Shown piece by piece: positions 34,834 to 46,491 of a DNA stretch of 64,000 bases. The translations under genes and the position numbers were made by a program. The stretch's first letter is position 1, and every line of letters begins with the position of its first letter. The stretch lies in assembly GCF_007556705.1 (NCBI RefSeq), contig NZ_VJOL01000001.1, positions 119,851 to 183,850 on the forward strand, read 5' to 3'. A model generated the notes under the pieces. The model had not been told where the DNA came from. It searched no databases and saw nothing but the letters and a program-made list of their open reading frames with translations. The DNA is from Tepidimonas thermarum. Its GTDB lineage: Bacteria; Pseudomonadota; Gammaproteobacteria; Burkholderiales; Burkholderiaceae_C.

Positions 34834-35253
34834 ATGGCATACCCCCTGGCCCCCAGCGATGACGCGTGGCGCGCGCAGTTGCAAGCCAAAATCGCCCGCG
34901 GCGAGGCCGAACCGCTGGCCTACGACGTCACGCGCCACGCCGCCACCGAGCGGCCGTTCACCGGCCGCTACGAGTCGTGGTGGCAACCTGGCCGCTACCA
35001 CTGCGTGGTGTGCGGCAGCCACCTGTTTGACAGCGACACCAAGTTCGATGCCGGCTGCGGCTGGCCCAGCTTTTGGCGCGCGCGACCCGGCGCCATCGTC
35101 GAGCGCGAGGACCACAGCCACGGCATGCACCGCACCGAGACGCTGTGCGCGGGGTGCGGTGCGCATCTGGGGTACGTGTTCGACGACGGACCGCCGCCGA
35201 CGGGGTTGCGCTATTGCATGAATTCCGCCGCCCTGCAGTGGCACCCCGCGTGA
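34834..35253 (+). CDS. msrB: Peptide-methionine (R)-S-oxide reductase
   Basis: 139-residue MsrB that repairs the R-sulfoxide of methionine. Zinc-binding pairs C57/C60 and C105/C108; catalytic Cys in RYCMNSAAL (C128). C75 in AGCGWPSF is a possible resolving Cys. Single-domain and cytoplasmic (no signal). Overall length is normal. Ten bases after selO, so the two are co-expressed. Confidence 0.96.
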   Translation: MAYPLAPSDDAWRAQLQAKIARGEAEPLAYDVTRHAATERPFTGRYESWWQPGRYHCVVCGSHLFDSDTKFDAGCGWPSFWRARPGAIVEREDHSHGMHRTETLCAGCGAHLGYVFDDGPPPTGLRYCMNSAALQWHPA

Positions 35254-35274
35254 GCCACCCACGATAATGCGCCC

Positions 35275-35808
35275 ATGCGTTTGCTGATCGACTTTTTTCC
35301 GATCGTCTTGTTTTTCGTCGCCTACAAGTGGCTCGACATCTACGCGGCCACGGGCGTGCTCATGGCCGCCACCGTGGCCCAAATGGGGCTGATTTACGCC
35401 ATCGACCGCCGTCTGCAGACCCTGCAGAAAGTCACGCTGCTGTTGGTGCTGGTGTTTGGGGCGCTCACGCTGGGCTTGCACGACGAGCGCTTCATCAAAT
35501 GGAAGCCGACCGTGCTCTATGGCGCCATGGCCCTGGCCCTGGCCGCTGCCCTGTGGGGTTGGAAGAAAAACGTCTTGCAACTGCTGTTGGGCAGCCAGCT
35601 GCACCTGCCGGCCGCGGTGTGGTCGCGGCTGACCGTCGCGTGGATTGGCTACTGCCTGTTCATGGCGGCGCTCAACGGCGTGGTGGCGGCCTATTTTTCC
35701 ACCGACGCCTGGGTGGACTTCAAGCTCTGGGGCTATGTCTTCCCGGTGCTGTTCCTGGTCGGGCAGGGCCTCTACGTTGCGCGGCACCTCAAGGACGACG
35801 CACCATGA
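35275..35808 (+). CDS. yciB: Septation protein A / YciB-type membrane protein
   Basis: 177-residue inner-membrane protein with about five hydrophobic segments and the family opening [16 protein letters not shown]. Conserved WKPTVLYG (about 77-84) and the C-terminal [17 protein letters not shown]. YciB/IspZ affects envelope integrity and septation; its mechanism is unknown. The stop overlaps the bolA start by ATGA. Confidence 0.93.
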   Translation: MRLLIDFFPIVLFFVAYKWLDIYAATGVLMAATVAQMGLIYAIDRRLQTLQKVTLLLVLVFGALTLGLHDERFIKWKPTVLYGAMALALAAALWGWKKNVLQLLLGSQLHLPAAVWSRLTVAWIGYCLFMAALNGVVAAYFSTDAWVDFKLWGYVFPVLFLVGQGLYVARHLKDDAP

Positions 35809-36083
35809 TGAGCCCCTCCCCCACCGCATGGCCCAGCGCCGACGGCATCGAAGCCGCACTGCGCGCGGCATTTGCGCCCACGCGGCTGGAGGTGATCGAC
35901 GAAAGCGCTGCGCACGCCGGCGCCAACGGTCTGAGCCGGGGCACCCACTTTCGCGTGCGCATCGCCGCCCCTGCGCTGACGGGACTGCCGCGCGTTGCCG
36001 CCCATCGGCTTGTGTATGATGCGCTGCAACCCGCCTTTGCGGCCGGGCTGCACGCGCTGGCCATCGAGGTCTTGCGTGACTGA
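35805..36083 (+). CDS. BolA-family protein
   Basis: 92-residue BolA/YrbA-type protein (about residues 10-92, class II KH-like fold): [24 protein letters not shown] and a hydrophobic C-terminal helix. BolA proteins partner with monothiol glutaredoxins in Fe-S or redox signalling. The ATG at 35805 overlaps the yciB stop; a second ATG follows at once. Fits a redox or envelope operon with selO-msrB-yciB. Confidence 0.92.
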   Translation: MMSPSPTAWPSADGIEAALRAAFAPTRLEVIDESAAHAGANGLSRGTHFRVRIAAPALTGLPRVAAHRLVYDALQPAFAAGLHALAIEVLRD

Positions 36084-36084
36084 C

Positions 36085-36109
36085 CCGCTGCGTCGCCTAG
36101 CGGTTTTTT
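36085..36109 (+). terminator. Weak rho-independent terminator after bolA
   Basis: Stem CCGCT / AGCGG with a nine-base loop followed by six T residues, just after the bolA stop and before the PpiC gene. The short stem suggests partial read-through (attenuation) into the isomerase gene. Confidence 0.5.
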
Positions 36110-36132
36110 CTGTCAACCGTCGGATGCTTTTC

Positions 36133-36915
36133 ATGAACACTGTGTTGTCGCGCGCGGCCCTGGCCGTGTGCCTGGCGGCCGGGCTGGCCGCGCCCGCCCT
36201 GGCCCAAAACCTCGCCATTGTCAACGGCAAGCCGGTGCCCATGGCCCGCCTCAAAGCGCTGGAGCAGCAGGTGGCGCGCTCCGGGCGGCCGCTGGACGAT
36301 GCGCTGCGCCAGCAGCTGCGCGAAGAGGCGATCCTGCGCGAAATCTTCATGCAGGAAGCCGACAAACGCGGCCTGCGCAATTCCCCCGAGGTCAAAGCGC
36401 AGCTCGAACTGGCCACGCAGACCATCCTCATTCGGGAGCTGTTCGCGGACTACCAGCGCACCCACCCGGTGACCGAGGCCGACCTCAAAGCCGAGTATGA
36501 CCGCCTCACCGCCACGGCAGGGCAGGAATACCACGCACGCCACATTCTGGTTGGCAGCGAGGACGAGGCCAAGGCCGTCCTGGCCGAGCTGGCCAAAGGC
36601 GCGCGCTTCGAAGATCTGGCCAAGCAGCGCTCCAAAGACCCGGGCTCTGGCGCCAACGGCGGCGATTTGGGCTGGGCAACGGCCGACGCTTTCGTGCCCG
36701 AGTTCTCGCAAGCCATGGCCAAGCTGGGCAAAGGCGAGGTATCGGCCGCGCCGGTCAAAAGCGCGTTTGGCTGGCACGTGATCCGTGTCGATGACGTGCG
36801 CCCGGCGCAATTGCCCGCGCTCGACGAGATCAAGCCGCAGCTGCAGCAGCAAATCCAGCAGCGCCGCCTGGCCGAATACCAGGAAGCGCTGCGCAGCCGC
36901 GCCAAGGTGCAGTAA
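36133..36915 (+). CDS. Periplasmic parvulin-type peptidyl-prolyl isomerase
   Basis: 260-residue PpiC/SurA-type isomerase. Signal peptide MNTVLSRAALAVCLAAG... cleaved after APALA (residue 24). N-terminal chaperone-like helices (25-125). The parvulin domain (about 135-230) carries ARHILV, DPGSGANGGDLGW and FGWHVIRVDD. It assists outer-membrane protein folding in the periplasm. ATG 36133 gives a clean signal peptide; ATG 36124 adds three residues. Follows bolA after a weak terminator. Confidence 0.92.
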   Translation: MNTVLSRAALAVCLAAGLAAPALAQNLAIVNGKPVPMARLKALEQQVARSGRPLDDALRQQLREEAILREIFMQEADKRGLRNSPEVKAQLELATQTILIRELFADYQRTHPVTEADLKAEYDRLTATAGQEYHARHILVGSEDEAKAVLAELAKGARFEDLAKQRSKDPGSGANGGDLGWATADAFVPEFSQAMAKLGKGEVSAAPVKSAFGWHVIRVDDVRPAQLPALDEIKPQLQQQIQQRRLAEYQEALRSRAKVQ

Positions 36916-37036
36916 ACGGCGTCGCGGGCGTAACCGCCCAGCGTTGCTGGGGCCCGCCCTGAGCCCCAGCCCTGGGTGGCGCCCCAAGCGACGTCGGCGC
37001 GTCAGCGTTTGGGGATAGACCCCACCCGGCCGTGCG

Positions 37037-38062
37037 TTACGGTTGGGCCCCGGGGCCCGGCGGGCTGGCCACGGAGGGGCTATCCTGCCCTGCAGGCAAC
37101 AACGCCAGCACCGACTGTGCCACCGGGTACAGGCCATACAGCACCGAGATGGCCACGGCCGCCGACGGCTCCACCCCGAGCAAGGCGAGCACGGCCACCG
37201 CCGCGGCCTCGCGCGTGCCCCAGCCGCCAAAGCTCACCGGCAGCGTGGCCGACACGAAGATGGGCACGGCCGCCACCGCCAGCGCCGCCCACGGCAAGGC
37301 GACGCCGACGGCCTGCGCACCGCAATACAGCGTGGTCACCGACGCCGCTTGCACCGCCACCGAACCGGCCAATTGCTGCGCGCTGTGCCAGCCTGGCCGG
37401 TTACTCGCCAGGCTACCCCACCAACGCAGCGAGGGCCGATGCAGCAGACCTCCCCCCACCAGCGCTGGCGTGGCACGCAACGCGGCGTAGGGCAGCAACG
37501 CCATCACCAGCGCGGCGATGACGGCCAGTGCGGCCACGGTCCCCGTGCCCCCCACCGCCGCGCCGCCCCACTTCAGTGCCACCGCTGCCCAGCCCGGCGC
37601 ACCATCGCCCACCAGCTGCGCCGCCAGCGCCAGCGCGCCCAGCAGCACCAGCCCCCACAGGCCGCTGATGCGATCCAAAACGACCGAGACGCCAGCCTCC
37701 AACACCGGCATACCCCGGCGGTGCAGCCCCCAGGCCCGCACCATGTCGCCGCCCACCACGGCGCCGGGCAGCACCACGTTGGCCGCCACCCCGCGAAAAT
37801 ACACCGCCAGTGCCCACGGCAGCGGCGCGACGTGACCCAGCCACGCCGCCAGCGCCCGCCAGCGCCAGGCCGATAGCGCATTGGCCAGCGTGCTGCTGAG
37901 CAACCCGGCCGCCACCCAGCCTGGGTGGAGCTGGCGCAACACCGTGCCGAGCCGCGCCGGCTCTACCCACGCCACGATGGCGGCCAGCAAGGCCAGTGCG
38001 ATGGCCGGGCGCGCCAGCCGGCGCCCCTTTGCCGGCCGGCGTGCTGGCGCCTCAGCGGTCAT
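37037..38062 (-). CDS. UPF0104/LPG-synthase-like flippase membrane protein
   Basis: 341-residue polytopic membrane protein of the lysylphosphatidylglycerol-synthase transmembrane (UPF0104) family. About eight hydrophobic segments; hallmark FRGVAANVVLPGAVVGGDMVRAW (about 88-110, given in part) and SFGGWGTREAAAV (about 270-282). It lacks the soluble LPG synthase domain. Homologues are thought to move lipid-linked substrates. It overlaps the preceding glycosyltransferase by ATGA, so a role in polyprenyl-sugar or lipid-linked glycan handling is likely. Confidence 0.87.
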   Translation of the reverse strand: MTAEAPARRPAKGRRLARPAIALALLAAIVAWVEPARLGTVLRQLHPGWVAAGLLSSTLANALSAWRWRALAAWLGHVAPLPWALAVYFRGVAANVVLPGAVVGGDMVRAWGLHRRGMPVLEAGVSVVLDRISGLWGLVLLGALALAAQLVGDGAPGWAAVALKWGGAAVGGTGTVAALAVIAALVMALLPYAALRATPALVGGGLLHRPSLRWWGSLASNRPGWHSAQQLAGSVAVQAASVTTLYCGAQAVGVALPWAALAVAAVPIFVSATLPVSFGGWGTREAAAVAVLALLGVEPSAAVAISVLYGLYPVAQSVLALLPAGQDSPSVASPPGPGAQP

Positions 38063-39093
38063 GGCTGACGTTCACCCGCGTCGGGTGCGGGCAGCGCGCG
38101 GGTGTGGTATTGCGGCCGCGCGCTGCCCTCGTGGTAGATGCGCACCAACAGCTCGCCGATCAAACCCGCCACGATGAGCTGCACCCCCATCAGCACCATC
38201 ATCACCCCGGCCAACAGCAGGGGCCGCGCGCCAATATCCTCGCCCGCGAGCTTGACCCCGAGCAGGTACAGCAGGATCAACGCTCCCGGGGCCAGCAACC
38301 ACAGCCCCAGGCCGCCAAAGGCGTGCAAAGGCCTCTGACGGTAGCGCAGAAAGAACACGATCAGCACCAGGTCCAGGATGACGCGGAAGGTGCGGTCGAT
38401 GCCGTACTTGGACTGACCCCGCGTGCGCGCGTGGTGACGCACCGGCACCTCGACGATGCGCGCGCCCACCTCACGCGCGAGCGAGGGGATGAAGCGGTGC
38501 AGCTCGCCGTAGAGGTGCAGCCGCTCGATGATTTCGCGTCGGTATGCCTTGAGCGCACAGCCATAGTCGTGCAGCCGCACATCGGTGGCCCAGGAGATCA
38601 GCCGGTTGGCCAACATCGATGGCAGCCGGCGCGACAGGGCCTTGTCCTGCCGCTGATGCCGCCAGCCGGAAATCATGTCCACGTCCGGGTCGCTTTCCAG
38701 CCGCTCGATCAGCGCCGGGATGTCGAGCGGATCGTTTTGCAAATCGCCATCGAGCGTGACGATGTAGCGCCCGCGCGCGCGCTCGAAACCGGCCTGCAGC
38801 GCGGTGGACTGACCGTAGTTGCGCGCCAGGGCGACGGGCCGCAACCACGGGCGGGTGCGGGCCAGGTCGGCCAGCAGCGCCGCGCTGCCATCGCGGGAGC
38901 CATCGTCGACGCAGATCAGCTCGAACGTCCAGCGCGTCACCCCCAGCGCCTCGCCCACGCGCGCCACCAGGTCGGGCAGGTTTTCCCGTTCGTGATAGAC
39001 GGGAATGACCACGGAGATGTCGGGCGCTGCCCCCGCGGACGCGGGGTCGGCAGCGGTGGCGTCGTTGAGGACCATGGAGGTGTTGGAGGCCAT
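38059..39093 (-). CDS. Family 2 glycosyltransferase (ArnC/GtrB-like)
   Basis: 344-residue polyprenyl-phosphate sugar transferase type: GT2 domain about 25-235 with SVVIPVYHERENLPDL (28-43), DDGS, the DGDLQNDP metal site and HDYGCALKAY, then two C-terminal membrane helices (about 265-335). This is the ArnC/DPM1/GtrB architecture, which puts a sugar on undecaprenyl phosphate. The start at 39093 leaves a 26-residue leader; Met7 is an alternative. It shares an ATGA overlap with the flippase-like gene. Confidence 0.9.
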   Translation of the reverse strand: MASNTSMVLNDATAADPASAGAAPDISVVIPVYHERENLPDLVARVGEALGVTRWTFELICVDDGSRDGSAALLADLARTRPWLRPVALARNYGQSTALQAGFERARGRYIVTLDGDLQNDPLDIPALIERLESDPDVDMISGWRHQRQDKALSRRLPSMLANRLISWATDVRLHDYGCALKAYRREIIERLHLYGELHRFIPSLAREVGARIVEVPVRHHARTRGQSKYGIDRTFRVILDLVLIVFFLRYRQRPLHAFGGLGLWLLAPGALILLYLLGVKLAGEDIGARPLLLAGVMMVLMGVQLIVAGLIGELLVRIYHEGSARPQYHTRALPAPDAGERQP

Positions 39094-39252
39094 GCGAAGG
39101 GACGTCGAGGAAACACCACGCCCGCACGATGCAGACGTGGACCGGAACCGTCGCCGGCATTGTAGTCAGGGCCCTCTATACTGCGCGCTCGTGCCGCCCC
39201 AGGTTGTTGCTGCGGGCGCCCGACCCCTTGCATTTCGTTGGTTTTCCGATCC

Positions 39253-40437
39253 ATGTCCTCCACCCGCATCACGGTCGCCGGCGCTGGTTACGTCGGTCTG
39301 GCCAATGCCTTGCTGCTGGCCCAGCACCACCCCGTCACCGTTCTGGACATCGACGCCCGACGGGTGGCCGCGCTGCAGGCGCGCCGGCCCACGGTGCACG
39401 ACGCCCTGGCCGAGCGCTGGCTGCGCGAGCGCCCCGAGCTGCGCCTCGACGCCACCACCGACGCCGCCCACGCGCTGGCCCAGGCCGACGTGGTCGTCAT
39501 CGCCACCCCGACCGATTACGACCCCATCACCAACGCCTTCGACACCCGCAGCGTCGAAACCGTCGTCGCGCAGGCGCTGGCGGCCAACGACCACAGCACG
39601 CTGGTCATCAAGTCCACGGTGCCGGTGGGCTTTACCGAGCGGCTGCGCGCGCAGCATGGCAGCGATCGCATCGTCTTTTCGCCGGAGTTTTTGCGCGAAG
39701 GCCACGCGCTGGAGGACAACCTCGCGCCCAGTCGCATCGTGGTCGGCGACCGCGGCCCGCGCGGCCAGCAGGTGGCGCAGTGGCTGCGGCAAGGTTGCCG
39801 TGACCCACAAGCGGTGCCGGTGCTGCTGACCGACCCCACCGAGGCCGAGGCCATCAAGCTGTTTGCCAACACCTACCTGGCCATGCGCGTGGCGTTCTTC
39901 AACGAACTCGACACCTACGCCGCCACCCACGGCCTGGACACGCGCCAGATCATCGACGGCGTGTGCCTGGACCCGCGCATCGGCGCCGGCTACAACAACC
40001 CCAGCTTTGGCTACGGCGGCTACTGCCTGCCCAAGGACACCAAACAGCTGCTGGCCAATTACCGCGAGGTGCCGCAAAACCTGATTGGCGCCATCGTCGC
40101 CGCCAATGCCACGCGCAAAGACTTCATTGCCGACGACGTGCTGCGCCGCCAGCCGCGCACCGTGGGCGTGTACCGCCTGGTCATGAAGCAAGGCTCGGAC
40201 AACTTCCGCGCCTCGGCCATCCAGGGCGTCATGAAGCGCATCAAGGCCAAGGGCATCCCCGTCATCGTCTACGAACCCGCCTACGAGGGCGAGGAGTTCT
40301 TCCACTCCCCCGTGGTGCGCGATTTGGCCGCTTTCAAAGCCCAGGCCGATCTGATCCTGGCCAACCGGCGCCACCCGGACCTCGACGACGTGGCCGACAA
40401 GGTGTACACGCGCGACCTCTTTGGGGGTGACGCATGA
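39253..40437 (+). CDS. ugd: UDP-glucose 6-dehydrogenase
   Basis: 394-residue short-form nucleotide-sugar dehydrogenase converting UDP-glucose to UDP-glucuronate with two NAD+. [19 protein letters not shown] (N-terminal NAD motif), [23 protein letters not shown], and the catalytic Cys258 in [13 protein letters not shown]. This is the E. coli Ugd-type size (388). The start at 39253 follows a 158-base divergent region in which only a -10-like TATACT (39179-39184) was seen. Its stop overlaps the epimerase start (ATGA). Confidence 0.95.
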   Translation: MSSTRITVAGAGYVGLANALLLAQHHPVTVLDIDARRVAALQARRPTVHDALAERWLRERPELRLDATTDAAHALAQADVVVIATPTDYDPITNAFDTRSVETVVAQALAANDHSTLVIKSTVPVGFTERLRAQHGSDRIVFSPEFLREGHALEDNLAPSRIVVGDRGPRGQQVAQWLRQGCRDPQAVPVLLTDPTEAEAIKLFANTYLAMRVAFFNELDTYAATHGLDTRQIIDGVCLDPRIGAGYNNPSFGYGGYCLPKDTKQLLANYREVPQNLIGAIVAANATRKDFIADDVLRRQPRTVGVYRLVMKQGSDNFRASAIQGVMKRIKAKGIPVIVYEPAYEGEEFFHSPVVRDLAAFKAQADLILANRRHPDLDDVADKVYTRDLFGGDA

Positions 40438-41471
40438 CCCAGCCCCTGCGCGTCTTCATCACCGGCACCGCCGGCTTCATCGGCTTTCATCTGGCGCGGC
40501 TGCTGCTCGACGAAGGGCACACCGTGCACGGCTACGACGGCATCACCGACTACTACGACGTGCGCCTGAAGCAGCGGCGCCACGCGCTGCTGCGCGAGTA
40601 CCCGGCTTTTACCGCCACCGAGGCCATGCTGGAAGACGCGGCGGCCCTGGAAGCGGCGACCCGCGCGGCCCAGCCCGACGTCATCGTGCACCTGGCCGCG
40701 CAGGCGGGCGTGCGCTACAGCCTGGAAAACCCGCGCGCCTACATCGACGCCAACCTGGTGGGCACCTTCCACGTGCTCGAGGTCGCCCGCGCGCTGCGGC
40801 CGCGCCACCTGCTCATGGCCTCCACCAGCAGCGTCTACGGCGCCAACACCGAGCTGCCCTTTGGCGAGGAGCGAAAAACCGACACCCCGTTGACGCTGTA
40901 CGCCGCCACCAAAAAAGCCAACGAGGCCATGGCCCACGCCTATGCGCACCTGCACGGCGTGCCCACCACCCTGTTTCGCTTCTTTACCGTCTATGGCCCG
41001 TGGGGCCGGCCGGACATGGCGCTGTTCAAGTTCACCCGTGGCATCCTGGAGGGCACGCCGATCGACATCTACAACCACGGCGAGATGTACCGGGACTTCA
41101 CCTACGTGGACGACCTGGTGCGCGCCATCCGCTTGCTCATCGACGCCGTGCCGAGCGCGCCCAGCGAGCGCCACGCCGCCAGCGGCTGGCAGCCGCTGCA
41201 AGGCGACACCCTGAGCCCTGTAGCGCCGTGGCGGGTGGTCAACATCGGCAACTCCGACACAGTGCGCTTGCTCGACTTCGTCGAGGCCATCGAAGCGGAG
41301 CTGGGCAAACCCGCGATCCGGAACTTCTTGCCGATGCAAAGTGGCGACGTGCCGGCCACCTGGGCCGACTGCTCGCTGCTCAAGCGCTTGACCGGCTACG
41401 CGCCGCAAACGCCGTTTCGCGAGGGGGTGGCGCGGTTCGTGCGCTGGTACCGCGAATACCACGGGGTCTGA
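40434..41471 (+). CDS. UDP-glucuronate 4-epimerase (CapI-like)
   Basis: 345-residue extended SDR epimerase: [19 protein letters not shown] (10-28), catalytic Tyr156/Lys160 in [25 protein letters not shown], and [13 protein letters not shown]. Most like enzymes converting UDP-glucuronate to UDP-galacturonate for capsule or exopolysaccharide. Translationally coupled to ugd, whose product would be its substrate, which supports this specificity over UDP-glucose epimerases. Confidence 0.92.
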   Translation: MTQPLRVFITGTAGFIGFHLARLLLDEGHTVHGYDGITDYYDVRLKQRRHALLREYPAFTATEAMLEDAAALEAATRAAQPDVIVHLAAQAGVRYSLENPRAYIDANLVGTFHVLEVARALRPRHLLMASTSSVYGANTELPFGEERKTDTPLTLYAATKKANEAMAHAYAHLHGVPTTLFRFFTVYGPWGRPDMALFKFTRGILEGTPIDIYNHGEMYRDFTYVDDLVRAIRLLIDAVPSAPSERHAASGWQPLQGDTLSPVAPWRVVNIGNSDTVRLLDFVEAIEAELGKPAIRNFLPMQSGDVPATWADCSLLKRLTGYAPQTPFREGVARFVRWYREYHGV

Positions 41472-41485
41472 CACCCCCAACGGCA

Positions 41486-41517
41486 ACGGCCCTGGCCGGC
41501 TTGCCGGACAGGGCCGT
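41486..41517. terminator. Bidirectional GC-rich hairpin between epimerase and clpB
   Basis: Perfect nine-base outer stem ACGGCCCTG / CAGGGCCGT, with an inner CCGG-CTTG-CCGG stem after a single mismatch. It sits between the convergent epimerase and clpB stops, so it can serve both directions. No clear T tract. Confidence 0.6.
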
Positions 41518-41576
41518 CACCCAAACGGCCTGGGCATCAGCCGGCCGGGCAGGAGCACCCGGCCTGGCGCCGCGCC

Positions 41577-44180
<2,604 letters not shown>

Positions 44181-44209
44181 GGATGGCTCCAATGTTCAAC
44201 TGCCTCTCC

Positions 44210-44237
44210 ATGTGGGGGAGTTTGCCGCGCTTTCAAG
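44210..44237 (-). promoter_or_regulatory. Sigma-32 heat-shock promoter of clpB
   Basis: On the minus strand CTTGAAA (44237-44231), 13 bases, then CCCCACAT (44217-44210), about 30 bases before the clpB ATG. This matches the RpoH consensus CTTGAA-N13-CCCCAT-T closely and fits heat induction of clpB. Confidence 0.85.
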
Positions 44238-44327
44238 CGGGCGGGATTTGACGCTGGTCAACGCCTGAGCCGTCGCAGGGCCCGTGTTCATGATCCAACC
44301 GCCAACGGCGCTGGCCGCGCTTCATCG

Positions 44328-44810
44328 TCAAGCGTTGCGCGCCGCGATGCCCCAGCGCGCCAGCGCCGCGTCGTCGCTGACCCGGGCATCGACCCAGCGC
44401 GCGCCGTTGGGCGTGTGCTCTTTTTTCCAAAACGGCGCCTGGGTCTTGAGGTAGTCCATCAAAAACTCGCAGGCCGCAAACGCCTGCCCACGGTGCGCCG
44501 AGGTGACCGCCACCAGCACGATCTGATCCTGCGGGCGCAGCGGGCCCACCCGGTGGATCACGCGCACGCCGCGGATGTCGAAGCGCCGCGCCGCCTCGTC
44601 GATCATGGCGTCGATGGCACGCTCGGTCATGCCGGGGTAGTGCTCGAGCTCCATCGTTGCCACGGCGTCGCCATCGTTGACGTCGCGCACGGTGCCGACA
44701 AAGGCGCACACCGCGCCCACCCCCGCGTCACCGGCCCGCAGCGCCGCCAGCTCCGCGCCGGTGTCAAAGTCGTCGTGCTGAATGACCACGCTGCGGCGCT
44801 CGAGTGCCAT
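44328..44810 (-). CDS. moaE: Molybdopterin synthase catalytic subunit
   Basis: 160-residue MoaE, large subunit of molybdopterin synthase, which adds two sulfurs from MoaD thiocarboxylate to precursor Z. Conserved FVGTVRDVNDG (38-48), YPGMTERAID, HRVG, SAHR and WKKEH (about 128-132), which carries the catalytic Lys. Three bases after moaD, so the two are co-translated. Final gene of the hom-thrC-moeA-moaDE run. Confidence 0.95.
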   Translation of the reverse strand: MALERRSVVIQHDDFDTGAELAALRAGDAGVGAVCAFVGTVRDVNDGDAVATMELEHYPGMTERAIDAMIDEAARRFDIRGVRVIHRVGPLRPQDQIVLVAVTSAHRGQAFAACEFLMDYLKTQAPFWKKEHTPNGARWVDARVSDDAALARWGIAARNA

Positions 44811-44813
44811 GGC

Positions 44814-45065
44814 TCACCCTCCGGTCACGGGCGGGAAAAACGCCACCTCCGCGCCTTCGTGCAGCGGCGTGGATTCATCGGCCATGACCTGGTCCACCGC
44901 CATGCGCAGCGCGCGCCCACGCGCCAGCACCTGCGCCCAGGCCCCCCCACGCGCGATGAGCTCGTCGCGCAGCGCACCCAGCGTCGCGGCCGATGTTTGC
45001 AGCGTCAGCGCATCGGTGCCAACGGCCTCGCGGATGGCGGCAAAAAAACGGAGCGTGACGTTCAT
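44814..45065 (-). CDS. moaD: Molybdopterin synthase sulfur-carrier subunit
   Basis: 83-residue ubiquitin-like MoaD ending in the required Gly-Gly (FFPPVTGG), which is adenylated and thiocarboxylated by MoeB. The start at 45065 (MNVTLRFFAAIREAVG) matches family length. It lies 103 bases after moeA and three bases before moaE. Confidence 0.93.
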   Translation of the reverse strand: MNVTLRFFAAIREAVGTDALTLQTSAATLGALRDELIARGGAWAQVLARGRALRMAVDQVMADESTPLHEGAEVAFFPPVTGG

Positions 45066-45168
45066 GCAGAGCACAGCGGGACAACAACGCGATGGCGCAT
45101 CATAGCGCCAGTTGGCGCAGCGTATCCGACGCCGCTGCCCGTCGGCCAGCGGGCGCGCCCCCCTGCAT

Positions 45169-46491
45169 TCAGTCGAGCAGGGCCGCCAGCGGCAGGTAGC
45201 GCACCGTGTCGCCACGGGCGATGGCCTGCCCGGCGGGGAGGTCCACCAGGCCGTCGGCCCACGCCATCGAGGTCAGCACGCCCGAGTTCTGGTTGGGAAA
45301 CAGATCCAACCCCCCGTGCGGGTTGCGGCGCACGCGCAAAAACTCGCGCCGCCGGTCCGGCCGCGGCCAGTCGAAGTGGGCCACCAGCGGCAGCGCCGGC
45401 GCAACCTCCGCGGCCACGCGCGCGCCCCCCAGCCGCAGCAAAAACGGCCGCGCCAGCAGCAAAAAGGTGACAAAGCTCGACACCGGGTTGCCCGGCAGCC
45501 CGATCACGTGGCAACGCCCCGTGCCCCCCGCGTGTGCCCGGTCGATCCAGCCATGTGCAAAGGGTTTGCCCGGCTTCATCGCGATTTGCCACAGGTCCAG
45601 CCCGCCGAGCGCCTGCACCACCGGCTTGACGTGATCCTCCTCGCCCACGGAAACGCCCCCGGTGGTGACGATGACGTCGTGGTCGCGCGCTGCGGCCAGC
45701 AGCGCCGCATGGGTGGCCGCGCGGTCGTCCGGGATGGGCGCGAGCACCGAGACCTCGCACCCCAGCCGGCGCAACAGCGGCTCGAGGAAAAAGCGGTTCG
45801 AGTTGTAAATGGCTCCGGGTGGCAGGGGCTCGGGCGGCAGGGCCCCGGGTTGGATCAATTCGTCCCCAGTCGAGGCCAGCGCCACCCGGACACGCCGGAC
45901 CACCGGCAGCGCCGCGCAGCCCACCGAGGCGGCCAAGCCGGCCTCAGCAGCGCTCATGCGCGTGCCAGCCGCCACGACGACCGCGCCCGCACGGATGTCC
46001 GACCCGCGCCGCCGCACCCACTGGCCCTCGGCGGGCACGGCCGTCAGCCGCACCCAGCCGTGGCGGCCAGCTTCAGCGTCCGTTGGGGGGGCATCGACCA
46101 CGATCGCCTCTTCCTGCATCACCACGGCATCAGCGCCGCGCGGTAGGGGCGCGCCGGTAAAAATCCGCGCCACCGTCCCGGGCGCCAGCTCGGCGCCGAA
46201 GTGGCCGGCCGCGATGCGCTGCACCACCGGCAGCGGCGCGCCGGCGGCCACGGCGCGCTCGACGTCGGCGCGGCGCACGGCGTAGCCGTCCATTTGGCTG
46301 TTGTCAAAGCCGGGCACATCGAGGGCGGACACCAGATCCTGCGCCAGCACCCGGCCGGCGGCCTGCTCGGTGGGCACACGCTCGACCTCCGCGATCGGCG
46401 TCAGCCCGCTGAGCAGGCGCTGCAGCGCCTCCTCCAGCGCCATCAGGCCCGGGCGGCTGCCCGGCGCGGCCATGGCAGCCCCCGTGGTCAT
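45169..46491 (-). CDS. moeA: Molybdopterin molybdenumtransferase
   Basis: 440-residue MoeA that inserts molybdate into adenylated molybdopterin. Conserved FDNSQMDGYAV (about 62-72), IFTGAPLPRGADAVVMQE, TGDEL, SNRFFLEPLL, TTGGVSVGEEDHVKPVV and GLPGNPVSSFV. Slightly longer than E. coli MoeA (411). The ATG at 46491 overlaps the thrC stop (ATGA), an unusual but direct translational link between threonine and molybdopterin synthesis. Confidence 0.95.
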   Translation of the reverse strand: MTTGAAMAAPGSRPGLMALEEALQRLLSGLTPIAEVERVPTEQAAGRVLAQDLVSALDVPGFDNSQMDGYAVRRADVERAVAAGAPLPVVQRIAAGHFGAELAPGTVARIFTGAPLPRGADAVVMQEEAIVVDAPPTDAEAGRHGWVRLTAVPAEGQWVRRRGSDIRAGAVVVAAGTRMSAAEAGLAASVGCAALPVVRRVRVALASTGDELIQPGALPPEPLPPGAIYNSNRFFLEPLLRRLGCEVSVLAPIPDDRAATHAALLAAARDHDVIVTTGGVSVGEEDHVKPVVQALGGLDLWQIAMKPGKPFAHGWIDRAHAGGTGRCHVIGLPGNPVSSFVTFLLLARPFLLRLGGARVAAEVAPALPLVAHFDWPRPDRRREFLRVRRNPHGGLDLFPNQNSGVLTSMAWADGLVDLPAGQAIARGDTVRYLPLAALLD

